A DNA stretch of 64,000 nucleotides from the NCBI GenBank assembly GCA_036794825.1, contig DAIRGA010000016.1, forward strand, positions 48,874 to 112,873, written 5' to 3'. Below are positions 8,544 through 18,835 of this stretch, piece by piece. How positions within the stretch are numbered: the first letter of the stretch is position 1; every line of letters starts with the position of its first letter. The notes beneath the pieces were generated by a model, which made no database searches, had not been told where the DNA came from, and saw only the letters and a list, made by a program, of their open reading frames with translations. This stretch comes from RZYY01 sp036794825. Its GTDB lineage: Bacteria > Bacteroidota > Bacteroidia > Bacteroidales > 4484-276. The translations under genes were made by a program, and so were the position numbers.

Positions 8544-11500
8544 ATGAGGCACATAATACTATTCTTATTCCTCGGATCGGTTTTCATGACTTATGGCCAG
8601 GTTAATCAAAATACCACGGTTATCAGTGGGTACGCAAAAACCCTCTCCGGCGTTGATTTCTGGTATCATTCCTCCATTCCGGTTGCCAAAGAAAGCCTGC
8701 TCATCAGGGCCACCGACGGTACTTCTGCAATGGCTTGGGAAACCGCTCTGATGCCGGAAAATGTCAAGACAGAATTTGTAACCTTTGTTTGGTTGGCGGG
8801 TATTGGTTCATCACCCGGCAAGGCAAGTTTTGACCTGGAGGTTAATGAGTTAGAAAAATTCACCTTTTGGGCAGATGGTTCGGATGAATGGCGCCTGGAT
8901 TCCGGCGATGGATTTTCTCTCAGCTTTAAAAAAGATATGATTGATCAGCATGGCGACCGGTTTGGTTTCATGTATCTGACCATTCCTGCAAAAAAACTTA
9001 AACCCGGAAATCCACTAATTATCAGAGTTACGGGAGGAAAGTTTGATAAAACTTCATGGTATATGACCTTTAGGTTTCCCCTGGAAAACGGATTAAACTT
9101 TAAAACCCTACCCGCATTGTTCGCGGTTGATGGAAAGCAATACCAGCTTGGCATTGCAGGCATTCTTCACTTTGGCAGCGAGACTAAAGCAAAGATTTTT
9201 ATCCGTGGAGAATTACTTATGGAAGCCCCGGTTGTCTTTGGGTACAACTATTTGAAGGTTCAACTTCCTGCAGTCAGCGAGAATGCTGTAGTTACATATC
9301 GTCTCGAAATTGACGAACAGCGTTGGGAAGGGCAATTGGAACTCAGACCTGTCCGACAATGGAGAGTAAACTTTGTACAGCATTCACACACCGACATCGG
9401 CTACACGCGCTCTCAAACGGAAATTCTCGGCGAGCATCTTCGCTTTATTGATTACGCCCTCGATTATTGCGACATCACGGATGATTATCCTGACGAGTCG
9501 AAATTCAGATGGACTTGCGAAGCTTCCTGGGCAGTAGACGAATACCTGAAAAGCCGGCCAAAGGAGCAAATCGAACGGTTAAAAAAACGGGTTAAAGAAG
9601 GGAGAATTGAGATCACAGGCATGTATTTCAATTTCAGTGAACTTCCTGATGAGCAAACGCTTGTAGCTTCATTGCAACCCTTCAAAAGATTTAAAGAAAT
9701 GGGATTTGAGGTTAAAACTGCCATGCAAAATGATGTAAATGGCATCGGATGGTGCCTCAACGACTTCTACCATGACCTGGGTGTAAAATACCTAAATATG
9801 GGAACCCACGGTCATCGGGCATTGATCTGCTTTGAAAAACCCACTTTGTTCTGGTGGGAATCACTATCGGGGAAACAAATGCTGGCCTGGCGCGGGGAGC
9901 ATTACATGATCGGAAATACCCAATTCAAACTTCAATCCAACAATTTTGATGTCTTTGAAGACGAGCTGTTAACCTATCTCATTGATCTTGAAGCAAAAGG
10001 ATACGAATTCAATTTGATTTCGCTTCAACACTCCGGCTTTATCACCGACAATTCGCCTCCTTCAACGTTGGCCAGCGACATGATACGACTTTGGAACGAA
10101 AAATACGAATGGCCAAAACTGAGAACAGCCTCAGCAACCGACTTTTTCGAGGAAATGGAAGCCGCCCACGGACAATCATTTCAGGTGATCAGGGGTGCCT
10201 GGCCCGACTGGTGGACGGATGGTTTCGGGGCATCGGCACGCGAGGTGGCTGCAACACGGCAGGCTCAGAGCGAACTGCTGGCCAACACCGCCGGCATCAC
10301 CATGGCTGCAATGCAGGGAGCTAATCTCCCCAGCCATTTGAATGATAGGATTGATGCCACCAACAGCGCACTGCTCTTTTACACCGAGCACACCGTCGGG
10401 TATCATGCCAGCGTGCGCGACCCTTTCCACAAATACACTATGGAGCAGCGAGCCATCAAAGAATCGTATGCATGGGAAGCCAGCCGGAGAACCAACATGC
10501 TCGGTGAGGCAACCATGGGAATCCTTCAGAGCTTTGTAAGCAGAGAAACGGAACCCTCACTGGTCATCTACAACACACTCAACTGGAACCGAAGCGGACT
10601 GACAGTAGTATTCATCGACCATCAGATCATCCCGCGATATGCCGCCTTTTCGATCACTGATGAAAGTGGGGTTCCGGTGAAAGCACAACCCGCGGAGCGA
10701 CACTCCGACGGAACCTACTGGGCCATCTGGGCTGATAACATACCCGCATTTGGCTATAAAAAATTTGTGATCAAATTAACTGAAGATCAACCACAAACAT
10801 CTGGGTCAGAACTCAACTCCAACCATTTTGTTCTGGAGAACCGCTGGTATCAAATTACCATTAACCAAGAAAAAGGAGCTATTTCGGGTATCAAAGACAA
10901 AGAGCTGAACCTTGAACTGGTGGATCAAAAACGGGAGTGGGAATTTGGTGAATTTATCTACGAGTTGCTCGACAACCGCGAGCAGATGGAGTCGTTCAAA
11001 CTCGATAATTTCAAGCGCCTGCCCCCCGATAAGGTCTGGTTTGATGCCTTTGAACAGGGCGATGTCTGGAACACCATCCGTTTTAAAGGAAACACGGCTG
11101 CAGCCAACCGCAACGGAACCTTTGAATTCGAGATCAGATTGTTCAACACTGCCAAGCGCATTGATCTGGCTTATGCCATCGAAAAGAAGCTGGTTACCGA
11201 TCCCGAGGGGATTTACATTGCTTTCCCGCTCACTCTCGAAAAGGGGCAGTTGGCTTTTGATGTTCAGGGTGGCGAAATCAGGGCTGGTATTGACCAGATT
11301 CCCGGTTCATCCAACGATTGGAACACCGTGCAAAACTATGCCCGGCTATACAACGATGATGCTCAGGTGATTGTAAGCTCGCAGGAAATTCCTCTGATGC
11401 AGTTTGGCGGGATAAACACCGGGCGCTATAAAGCAGGAGCCACCCCGGAGAGCACACACATTTACGGCTGGCCGATGAACAACTACTGGACGACCAATTT

Positions 11501-11903
11501 CAACGCCGACCAGCATGGCGGGCATTCGTGGGTTTACTCTTTTACCAGCCAGACTGATAACGATGCCACCGAGGCCGTGAAATTTGGCTGGGGAAACCGT
11601 ACCCCGTTTTTAACCCGTGTTTTGCCAGGTGGTGGAGATGGTGATGAAATCTGGCAAAAAACTTTCATTACCGGTTGGCCCGAAAATGTATTACTGGTGA
11701 GCGCAATGCCCGAACAGAACGGAAAATCAGCCATTCTTCATCTGCGCGAAACCGGTGGTAAACCCTGTACTTTGAACCTAAGCAACGGGTTATCCGGAAA
11801 AGTACTCCAGTGCAGTCAGGTAGATGTAACCGGAACACTGGTTGAAAAAGGCGCAAGCGAATTGAAACCTTACGAGAGCAGGTTCTTCAGAATCACTTTT
11901 TAA
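8544..11903 (+). CDS. Secreted GH38-family alpha-mannosidase-like glycoside hydrolase
   Basis: I start at ATG 8544 (MRHIILFLFLGSVFMTYGQ, a clear signal peptide) and not at the TTG six bases upstream, giving 1119 residues. A beta-rich N-terminal region of about 265 residues precedes the GH38 catalytic barrel. The barrel opens with the zinc-site motif HSHTDIGYTRSQ and carries the likely nucleophile Asp in MQNDVNGIG (about residue 397). A middle domain containing NTLNWNRSG and a large C-terminal beta-sandwich follow, as in long GH38 enzymes. It should cleave alpha-mannosides (or a related alpha-glycoside) in the periplasm or outside the cell. It is the first glycosidase of the cluster; 24 bases separate it from the DUF4838 gene. 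Confidence 0.85.
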   Translation: MRHIILFLFLGSVFMTYGQVNQNTTVISGYAKTLSGVDFWYHSSIPVAKESLLIRATDGTSAMAWETALMPENVKTEFVTFVWLAGIGSSPGKASFDLEVNELEKFTFWADGSDEWRLDSGDGFSLSFKKDMIDQHGDRFGFMYLTIPAKKLKPGNPLIIRVTGGKFDKTSWYMTFRFPLENGLNFKTLPALFAVDGKQYQLGIAGILHFGSETKAKIFIRGELLMEAPVVFGYNYLKVQLPAVSENAVVTYRLEIDEQRWEGQLELRPVRQWRVNFVQHSHTDIGYTRSQTEILGEHLRFIDYALDYCDITDDYPDESKFRWTCEASWAVDEYLKSRPKEQIERLKKRVKEGRIEITGMYFNFSELPDEQTLVASLQPFKRFKEMGFEVKTAMQNDVNGIGWCLNDFYHDLGVKYLNMGTHGHRALICFEKPTLFWWESLSGKQMLAWRGEHYMIGNTQFKLQSNNFDVFEDELLTYLIDLEAKGYEFNLISLQHSGFITDNSPPSTLASDMIRLWNEKYEWPKLRTASATDFFEEMEAAHGQSFQVIRGAWPDWWTDGFGASAREVAATRQAQSELLANTAGITMAAMQGANLPSHLNDRIDATNSALLFYTEHTVGYHASVRDPFHKYTMEQRAIKESYAWEASRRTNMLGEATMGILQSFVSRETEPSLVIYNTLNWNRSGLTVVFIDHQIIPRYAAFSITDESGVPVKAQPAERHSDGTYWAIWADNIPAFGYKKFVIKLTEDQPQTSGSELNSNHFVLENRWYQITINQEKGAISGIKDKELNLELVDQKREWEFGEFIYELLDNREQMESFKLDNFKRLPPDKVWFDAFEQGDVWNTIRFKGNTAAANRNGTFEFEIRLFNTAKRIDLAYAIEKKLVTDPEGIYIAFPLTLEKGQLAFDVQGGEIRAGIDQIPGSSNDWNTVQNYARLYNDDAQVIVSSQEIPLMQFGGINTGRYKAGATPESTHIYGWPMNNYWTTNFNADQHGGHSWVYSFTSQTDNDATEAVKFGWGNRTPFLTRVLPGGGDGDEIWQKTFITGWPENVLLVSAMPEQNGKSAILHLRETGGKPCTLNLSNGLSGKVLQCSQVDVTGTLVEKGASELKPYESRFFRITF

Positions 11904-11927
11904 TGAAATTTCCCTAAAATATTGATT

Positions 11928-14153
11928 ATGAAAAAGATAATCATACTTACTATTCTCCTGCTCAGCGGGGTTGCTGGTTGCAGGCAACAGTCCGGAACCC
12001 TGCATCTGACCAAAAATGGAAAAAGTGATTACACAATTGTGATACCCCAACATCCATCGGGAGAAGAACTGAGAGCCGCCGAATTTCTGAAAGATCATCT
12101 TTTCAAAATATCCGGTTGCGAACTTCCTGTAATTCAGGATGATGATTCAGCATCAAACCCGGCCATTTATATTTCCAAAATCGAAGAAATCCAAAGTGGA
12201 GATGGCTTCAAGATCAGCACCGGAGGGAAAAACCTTTTCATTTCCGGGGGTAATGCACGCGGCTGCATTTACGGTGTTAGTCAACTGCTGGAAAACTATC
12301 TAGGGGTTCGCTACTACAGCCCTCAATTTGTGGTGATTCCTGAAAATCCGGACATCACGCTGCCAGCGATTGATTTTTCAGATGAATCGCCCAATACCTA
12401 CAGGAATGTTCATGGCAGCTTTACCAACGACCTGAATTACAAAGACTTTCATCGCCTCCACACCATTGATGATCTTTTTGCCAAAGGTTATTACGTGCAC
12501 ACGTTTCACCGGCTGGTTCCGTGGCAGGAGTATTTTTCGAACCATCCCGAATATTTTGCCTTCATGAACGGCAAGCGGATCATTGACCAGCTTTGCCTCA
12601 GTAATGAAGATGTTTTCCGGTTGGTTGTGGAGAAGCTGCAAATGGAGATGAGTTTACAACCCGAGAAAAGATATTGGTCGGTGAGTCAGGATGATAACTT
12701 TTCTCATTGTCAGTGCGATAAATGCCGTAAAATCATTGAGGAAGAGGGAAGCGCATCTGGCCCGGTCATCCGGTTTGTAAACCGCGTGGCTGAGGAGTTT
12801 CCGGATAAAATCATCTCAACGCTGGCTTATCAGTACAGCCGCCAGGCGCCGGCTATAACCAAACCACGTGAAAACGTCCAGGTAATGCTCTGCACCATCG
12901 AACTTAACCGCAGCCAGCCTATTGCAACCGATCCCCGTAGCGCCGCTTTTCTGAAAGACCTGGAAGATTGGGGGAAAATCTGCAATCAAATCTACCTTTG
13001 GGATTACACCATTGACTTTGCACACAGCATCAGTCCTTTTCCGAATTTACATGTGCTGCAGCCCAATATCCAGCTTTTTCTGAATAACCGCGTGAAAGAG
13101 CACTTTCAGCAATCGAACACCGGTGTCGGACATGAATTTTCGGAACTGAAATCCTATCTTTTAGCAAAATTGCTTTGGAACCCTGATGCGGATGCAAGCG
13201 AAATTATCAGCAAATTTACCGATGGTTTTTATGGCGCCGCAGGCATCTGGATTCGTAAATACATTGATCACATGCAGTCTGAAATCCTCAAAACCGGCGA
13301 GTGGCTTGATATTTACGGCCCGCCGACTCATCATAAAAATACATTTTTGTCTCAGGAAAACATCAACATTTACAACGATTACTTCGAGAGTGCCGAGAGT
13401 GCGGTGTGTGACAATCCTGAAATGCTGCTGCATGTGCGCACCGCCCGCATGCCGCTTCAGTATGCAATGATGGAAATTGGCAAAGCCGATATGTTTGGCT
13501 CTCGCGGCTGGTATCAGGAGATGGAGGGAGATTTTATCCCGCGCAAAAACATGCTCGAGACCCTCGAATCCTTTTACCAGACAAGCAAACAATGCAATTC
13601 ATCCCCAGTGAACGAATCGGGGCTTTCGGCAGAACAATACTATCACGCCACAAGGCGGTTTATTGATGTTCAGGTGAAAGGGAATTTTGCTTTTCGCAAA
13701 AAAGTCACTGCCACTCCCCTGCCGGCTGAGAAATACAGTGGTGGCGACCTTTCGAATCTCACCAATGGTGTACGCGGCGCCAACGACTATAAAGTTCACT
13801 GGCTGGGGTGGGAAGCTAAAGATTTCTCCCTGCTCCTTGATTTAGAGGATGAAATTAAAGCACCGGTTATCCAGATCAGCACACTATGGGATCCCAAAAG
13901 CTGGATTTTGCACCCGTTGTCGGTTACCTGCATGGTTTCGGCGGATGGGAAAAATTTTACAGAAATAGAAAAACAGGTGGTAACCGGCGATCAGATAAAA
14001 GAGGAGGTCAACAGGCTTTTCTCCTTCGAAACGCAAAACAGAAGCTTTCGCTATGTAAAATTCGAAGTCAAAGGAACCCTGAAGTTGTTCGACTGGCATC
14101 CATCGGCAGGGGGCGGTTCGTGGGTGTTTGTGGATGAAATCGTTGTTCGTTGA
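11928..14153 (+). CDS. DUF4838 lipoprotein (putative glycoside-active)
   Basis: I use ATG 11928, not TTG 11922. The N-terminus is a lipoprotein signal (MKKIIILTILLLSGVAGC, lipid Cys18). Residues of about 30-130 resemble the GH20-type N-terminal alpha/beta domain found before many glycosidase barrels (ELRAAEFLKDHLFKISG, GCIYGVSQLLENYLGVRYY). The central DUF4838 region contains YWSVSQDDNFSHCQCDKC and QIYLWDYTIDF. The C-terminal 150 residues look like an F5/8-type carbohydrate-binding sandwich. The family is common in polysaccharide utilisation loci, but its reaction is not something I can state. It lies 24 bases after the GH38 gene and 22 bases before the GH3 gene, consistent with co-transcription. 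Confidence 0.85.
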   Translation: MKKIIILTILLLSGVAGCRQQSGTLHLTKNGKSDYTIVIPQHPSGEELRAAEFLKDHLFKISGCELPVIQDDDSASNPAIYISKIEEIQSGDGFKISTGGKNLFISGGNARGCIYGVSQLLENYLGVRYYSPQFVVIPENPDITLPAIDFSDESPNTYRNVHGSFTNDLNYKDFHRLHTIDDLFAKGYYVHTFHRLVPWQEYFSNHPEYFAFMNGKRIIDQLCLSNEDVFRLVVEKLQMEMSLQPEKRYWSVSQDDNFSHCQCDKCRKIIEEEGSASGPVIRFVNRVAEEFPDKIISTLAYQYSRQAPAITKPRENVQVMLCTIELNRSQPIATDPRSAAFLKDLEDWGKICNQIYLWDYTIDFAHSISPFPNLHVLQPNIQLFLNNRVKEHFQQSNTGVGHEFSELKSYLLAKLLWNPDADASEIISKFTDGFYGAAGIWIRKYIDHMQSEILKTGEWLDIYGPPTHHKNTFLSQENINIYNDYFESAESAVCDNPEMLLHVRTARMPLQYAMMEIGKADMFGSRGWYQEMEGDFIPRKNMLETLESFYQTSKQCNSSPVNESGLSAEQYYHATRRFIDVQVKGNFAFRKKVTATPLPAEKYSGGDLSNLTNGVRGANDYKVHWLGWEAKDFSLLLDLEDEIKAPVIQISTLWDPKSWILHPLSVTCMVSADGKNFTEIEKQVVTGDQIKEEVNRLFSFETQNRSFRYVKFEVKGTLKLFDWHPSAGGGSWVFVDEIVVR

Positions 14154-14175
14154 GAATCGTTAAAATATTGGTTTA

Positions 14176-16839
14176 ATGAAGCAACATCTATTTTTCCTAA
14201 GCTTTTCCCTGGTCATATTGTCTATTTATGGCCAGCCTTATAAAAACCCAGAACTTCCTGTTGATGAGCGCGTAAATGATCTTTTGTCGCGTATGACCCC
14301 GGAGGAAAAGTTCTGGCAACTATTTATGATTCCCGGGGATTTAGGGGAGAACCGTGAGAAACTCAAGACCGGGATTTTTGGCTTTCAGGTGAATACTGTC
14401 GGGCAAAATGCAGATGCCACCAGCCAGATGCTTACTTACAGCGCAGTCAATTCAGCCTTTGAAACTGCAGCCAGAATCAACGAAATTCAACGATTTTTTA
14501 TTGAAGAGAGCCAGCTGGGCATTCCCATAATTCCTTTTGACGAAGCTTTGCACGGGCTGGTAAGGTCCGGTGCTACGGCATTTCCACAAGCTATCGGGCT
14601 GGCAGCTACCTGGAATCCTGAGTTGATGCATGATGTAGCAGGAGCCATCGCCGCTGAATGTAAGTCGCGAGGGATCAGGCAGGTGCTGTCGCCGGTGGTG
14701 AATATTGCCTCGGATGTTCGTTGGGGCCGCACCGAAGAGACCTACGGCGAAGACCCGTTCCTCACTGCAGAGATGGGCGTTGCCTTTGTTTCGGCCTTCG
14801 AAAGTGCAGGGATTATCACCACTCCGAAACATTTTATAGCCAATGTGGGCGATGGCGGGCGCGACAGCTATCCTGTCCACTGGAACGAACGACTGCTTCG
14901 GGAACTTTATCTGCCACCATTCGAAGCATGTTTCAAGCAAGGAGGTGCGCGCTCAGTGATGACATCCTACAATTCGCTCGACGGATCGCCCTGCACCGCC
15001 AGCGACTGGCTGCTCAATCAGTTGCTGAAAGAGGAGTGGGCACTCGAAGGTTTCGTGATTTCTGATGCCGGCGGAACCGGTGGCGCCAACGTTTTGCATT
15101 TTACCGCCGGAGATTACCCTGATGCAACCTCAAAATCCCTCCGGGCGGGTCTGGATGTTATTTTCCAAACCAGTTACGATCATTACACCCTCTTCTCGCC
15201 GCCGTTTTACGATGGAACGCTGGATGCAAGGGTGATTGACACGGCCGTGGCCAGGGTGCTTAAGCAGAAATTCGAATTGGGACTCTTCGAGAATCCATAC
15301 GTTGATGCAGAGGAAGCCGCCAAAATCAACGGCCATCCCAATCACCGGCTCCTGGCCAAAAAGGCAGCCCTCGAATCCATCGTGCTGCTTAAAAATGAGA
15401 AACAGACCCTACCCATTTCCAAAAACATCAAATCAATTGCCGTTACCGGCCAGGATGCAACTGAAGCCCGGCTTGGAGGCTACAGCGGTCCGGGAAATCA
15501 AAAAGTCAGCATTCTTGAAGGTATTAAAAATCTGGCAGGTGAAAAAGTAGAAGTAAAGTATGCGATGGGTTGCAAAAGAGAAGTAATTGAGCAACAGACA
15601 ATTCCCTCAGAATTTTTGTACTGTGAAATTGATGGAAAACGATTTTCCGGCTTGAAGGGTGAATATTTTACCAATGTGACTTTTTCGGGTGAGCCCGTTT
15701 TTACAAGAAATGATCCACAAATCCAATTTCAGTGGACACTGTTTGGACCTGATCCCGAAAAAATGAACTATGATTTCTATTCGGTGCGCTGGAGCGGAAA
15801 ACTGAAAGCACCAGAAACGGGAGCTTTCAAAATCGGCATTGACGGCAACGACGGTTATCGGCTTTACCTTGACGGAAAGCTGATTTTGGATAACTGGATT
15901 AAGCGGGGAAAGCAAACACTGTTGGTCCAGTTTGATTTCGAAAAAGACCGGGAATATGATCTGCGGATCGAATACTACGAACCTGTTGGGAATGCCTGGT
16001 TCAGGCTTGTCTGGGATGTTGGCGCTGACTACGACGAGATTGAAGAAATCGAAAAGGCTGTTGAAATTGCCAGAAACTGCGACCTTGCTGTGGTTGTTGC
16101 TGGCATCGAAGAGGGTGAATTTCGGGACCGGGCTTACCTTAATCTACCTGGCCGGCAGGAGGAGCTGATAAAGAAAATTGCTGCAACTGGAAAACCTGTG
16201 GTGGTTGTGCTGGTCGGGGGAAGTGCCATCACAATGAAAAATTGGATTGATCAGGTCCACGCCATCCTGCACGTCTGGTACCCGGGCGAAGAAGGTGGAA
16301 ATGCAGTGGCTGATGTGCTTTTTGGAGAATATAACCCAGCCGGACGATTACCCGTTACATTCCCGGTTTTCGAAGGGCAGTTGCCTCTGGTTTACAACCA
16401 CAAACCTACCGGCCGGGGCGACGACTACATGAACCTTACCGGTCAGCCGCTTTTCCCGTTTGGCTTTGGCCTCAGCTACACCTCCTTCGAATACACAGGA
16501 ATTCAGTTGTCAAAAAATCCCGTTACGGCTGCCGACACTACCCAGGTTACAGTTCATGTTACCAACACCGGAAATTTGGCCGGTGATGAGGTGGTTCAAC
16601 TCTACCTTCGTGATGAGCTGGCCTCGGTTGCCCGACCGGTTCTGGAGTTGAAAGGATTTCAGCGCATCCATCTCAAACCTGGTGAGACGAAAACGGTGAC
16701 TTTTGAAATAAACCCGGAGATGCTGTCAATGCTCGATAAAAATCTAAACAAAGTTGTTGAACCCGGTGATTTCCGGATCATGATCGGGGCCTCCTCCAAA
16801 GATATCCGTCAAAGATCAATATTAACCGTAAACGATTAA
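14176..16839 (+). CDS. GH3 beta-glycosidase with inserted PA14 domain
   Basis: This 887-residue secreted enzyme has a signal peptide ending near IYGQ. The GH3 N-terminal barrel contains PFDEALHGL, GRTEETYGEDPF and the nucleophile D297 in EGFVISDAGG. The second alpha/beta domain starts near residue 400 and is interrupted by a PA14 sugar-binding domain (about residues 490-620, GLKGEYFTN to WFRLVWD). A fibronectin-III-like domain (VTNTGNLAGDEVVQLYLRD) ends the protein. PA14-containing GH3 enzymes usually act on beta-glucosides or beta-xylosides; the exact substrate cannot be read here. The stop is 2 bases before the next ATG, so translation is probably coupled. Confidence 0.93.
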   Translation: MKQHLFFLSFSLVILSIYGQPYKNPELPVDERVNDLLSRMTPEEKFWQLFMIPGDLGENREKLKTGIFGFQVNTVGQNADATSQMLTYSAVNSAFETAARINEIQRFFIEESQLGIPIIPFDEALHGLVRSGATAFPQAIGLAATWNPELMHDVAGAIAAECKSRGIRQVLSPVVNIASDVRWGRTEETYGEDPFLTAEMGVAFVSAFESAGIITTPKHFIANVGDGGRDSYPVHWNERLLRELYLPPFEACFKQGGARSVMTSYNSLDGSPCTASDWLLNQLLKEEWALEGFVISDAGGTGGANVLHFTAGDYPDATSKSLRAGLDVIFQTSYDHYTLFSPPFYDGTLDARVIDTAVARVLKQKFELGLFENPYVDAEEAAKINGHPNHRLLAKKAALESIVLLKNEKQTLPISKNIKSIAVTGQDATEARLGGYSGPGNQKVSILEGIKNLAGEKVEVKYAMGCKREVIEQQTIPSEFLYCEIDGKRFSGLKGEYFTNVTFSGEPVFTRNDPQIQFQWTLFGPDPEKMNYDFYSVRWSGKLKAPETGAFKIGIDGNDGYRLYLDGKLILDNWIKRGKQTLLVQFDFEKDREYDLRIEYYEPVGNAWFRLVWDVGADYDEIEEIEKAVEIARNCDLAVVVAGIEEGEFRDRAYLNLPGRQEELIKKIAATGKPVVVVLVGGSAITMKNWIDQVHAILHVWYPGEEGGNAVADVLFGEYNPAGRLPVTFPVFEGQLPLVYNHKPTGRGDDYMNLTGQPLFPFGFGLSYTSFEYTGIQLSKNPVTAADTTQVTVHVTNTGNLAGDEVVQLYLRDELASVARPVLELKGFQRIHLKPGETKTVTFEINPEMLSMLDKNLNKVVEPGDFRIMIGASSKDIRQRSILTVND

Positions 16840-16841
16840 TT

Positions 16842-18827
16842 ATGAAGCAATTTCTTTTGTTGACATTCCTGATTTTCGTAATCAAAATTTATGGTCAGAC
16901 ACAAAACCATTGGGAGATCAATGATTCCAAAGGAATCACAAGAAAAGCCGAAGCCGGCCAACCGTTTACAGACCATATCGAAATGAGCGGCAAATTTATT
17001 TCGGCTGTCGTCCGATACGGGGTAAATGCCGATCAATCTTATTACATCAGCCGCGACATCGTCTGGCCGATGCTGCGAACCCTGCCCAACAACACCCACG
17101 CCAGCCTCATACGCTCTTTCAGGCTGGACCCCATCATGTTGATCTCGGTAAATGGCTGGCCGGTGAAGCAGGAGGTGGTTACCGAAATCAGTCTCGACGG
17201 TAAAATTTTGGTAAAGAGCATTTTAGATAAAGACATTCACCTTCGCCGCTTAATATTCCCGTCAACCAGTCTACCGGTTTTTTGCGAAAAATATGAAATT
17301 ACAAACCACCGCGATAAGGCAGTGATTATAGATCTGCCTGAGATCAACAACACCATCCGGACGCTGGCCGATCAGGGAGTTGAAGGAAGTTACACAATCA
17401 CGGCTGCATCGCAAAACCATGGGGCATATCGGCTAAACCCCCGTGAAACGATCAATTATTACCTGGTGATTTCCGGAAAAAGGCAGGGCGAGGCAACGCC
17501 GGTTATTGATGTTGAAGGTGAACTGAGCAAAAGGAATGAGTTACTGGAGTTCTTTAGCGGCAACCTGATCCTCGAAACTCCAGATCCGGTATTGAACCGC
17601 ATGTTTGCATTTGCTAAAATACGCGCTGCCGAAAGCATTTTCCAGACCAAAGGTGGCCCAATGCACGGTCCGGGCGGGTTGAGATATTACGCAGCCATCT
17701 GGGCCAATGATCAGGCCGAATACATCAATCCATTTTTCCCATCCCTGGGTTACGACTACGGCAATGAGTCGGCAATAAACGCTTTCCGCCATTTTGCCCG
17801 TTTTATGAATCCCGATTACAAACCGATCCCCAGCTCCATCATCGCTGAAGGGGTTGACATCTGGCACGGCGCAGGCGACCGGGGTGACGGGGCAATGATA
17901 GCTTACGGAGCCGCACGCTTTGCACTGTCGCTGGGTGATCAAAAAATTGCTGAAGAGCTCTGGCCGCTGATTGAGTGGACACTCGAATTCAACCGGCTTA
18001 AACTCAATTCGCAGGGGGTCGTCAGCTCCGATTCCGATGAACTCGAAGGTCGTTTTCCGGCAGGGAGCGCTAATCTCACCACCTCTTCTCTCTATTACGA
18101 CGCTTTGATCTCGGCCGCTAATCTTGCCGACGACCTGGGAAAAAGCCGCAAGCAAATAAGCGGGTACCGCAAGCAGGCTGAAACCCTGAAAATCAACATC
18201 GAAAAGTACTTCGGCGCCAGTGTAATGGGCTATGATACGTATCGCTATTACGATGGAAATGAGGTATTAAGAGCCTGGATTTGCATTCCGTTGACAGTTG
18301 GCATTTTCGACCGTAAACACGGAACCATCGACGCACTCTTTTCGCCGGAATTGTGGACTGACGATGGACTGGCCTCGGTTTCGGGCGATAAAACCTTTTG
18401 GGACAGGGCAACATTGTACGGTCTGCGGGGTGTTTTTGCCGCCGGTGATACCCAGAGAGGTCTGAAGTTTCTTCAATATTACTCAAACCGCCGGCTACTC
18501 GGTAGTCACGTGCCCTATGCCGTCGAGGCTTTTCCCGAAGGAAACCAGAGACATTTGTCGGCTGAGAGTGGGTTGTACTGCCGTATTTTCACCGAAGGAT
18601 TGTTTGGCATAAGACCGGTTTCGATGAATGGGTTTACGCTGACTCCACAATTACCTGATGATTGGAACGAAATGAAATTAAGGAATGTACATGGGTTTCA
18701 GCAAATGTTTGATATTGAAGTCAATGGTGAAGGAAACAAAATTAGAGTAAGTGTAATCAGCTCCGGAAAGGTCATCGTCAGCAAATTGATTAAAAATGGT
18801 GAAAGCCTGATTGTTGGATTTAAATAG
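16842..18827 (+). CDS. Secreted six-hairpin-type glycosidase-like protein, family uncertain
   Basis: This 661-residue protein has a signal peptide (MKQFLLLTFLIFVIKIYGQ). The N-terminal 230 residues are a beta-rich domain. From about residue 250 the sequence looks like an (alpha/alpha)6 barrel of the six-hairpin glycosidase superfamily: GPMHGPGGLRYYAAIWANDQ, WHGAGDRGDGAMIAYGAARF, LWPLIEWTLEFNR and WDRATLYGLRGVFAAG. Acidic candidates for catalysis lie in WANDQAEY and GAGDRGDG. I cannot assign a numbered GH family with confidence; GH63, GH78 and GH127-like enzymes share this fold. It sits 2 bases after the GH3 gene and 8 bases before the RhuM-like gene. Confidence 0.75.
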   Translation: MKQFLLLTFLIFVIKIYGQTQNHWEINDSKGITRKAEAGQPFTDHIEMSGKFISAVVRYGVNADQSYYISRDIVWPMLRTLPNNTHASLIRSFRLDPIMLISVNGWPVKQEVVTEISLDGKILVKSILDKDIHLRRLIFPSTSLPVFCEKYEITNHRDKAVIIDLPEINNTIRTLADQGVEGSYTITAASQNHGAYRLNPRETINYYLVISGKRQGEATPVIDVEGELSKRNELLEFFSGNLILETPDPVLNRMFAFAKIRAAESIFQTKGGPMHGPGGLRYYAAIWANDQAEYINPFFPSLGYDYGNESAINAFRHFARFMNPDYKPIPSSIIAEGVDIWHGAGDRGDGAMIAYGAARFALSLGDQKIAEELWPLIEWTLEFNRLKLNSQGVVSSDSDELEGRFPAGSANLTTSSLYYDALISAANLADDLGKSRKQISGYRKQAETLKINIEKYFGASVMGYDTYRYYDGNEVLRAWICIPLTVGIFDRKHGTIDALFSPELWTDDGLASVSGDKTFWDRATLYGLRGVFAAGDTQRGLKFLQYYSNRRLLGSHVPYAVEAFPEGNQRHLSAESGLYCRIFTEGLFGIRPVSMNGFTLTPQLPDDWNEMKLRNVHGFQQMFDIEVNGEGNKIRVSVISSGKVIVSKLIKNGESLIVGFK

Positions 18828-18835
18828 AAAAGAAT

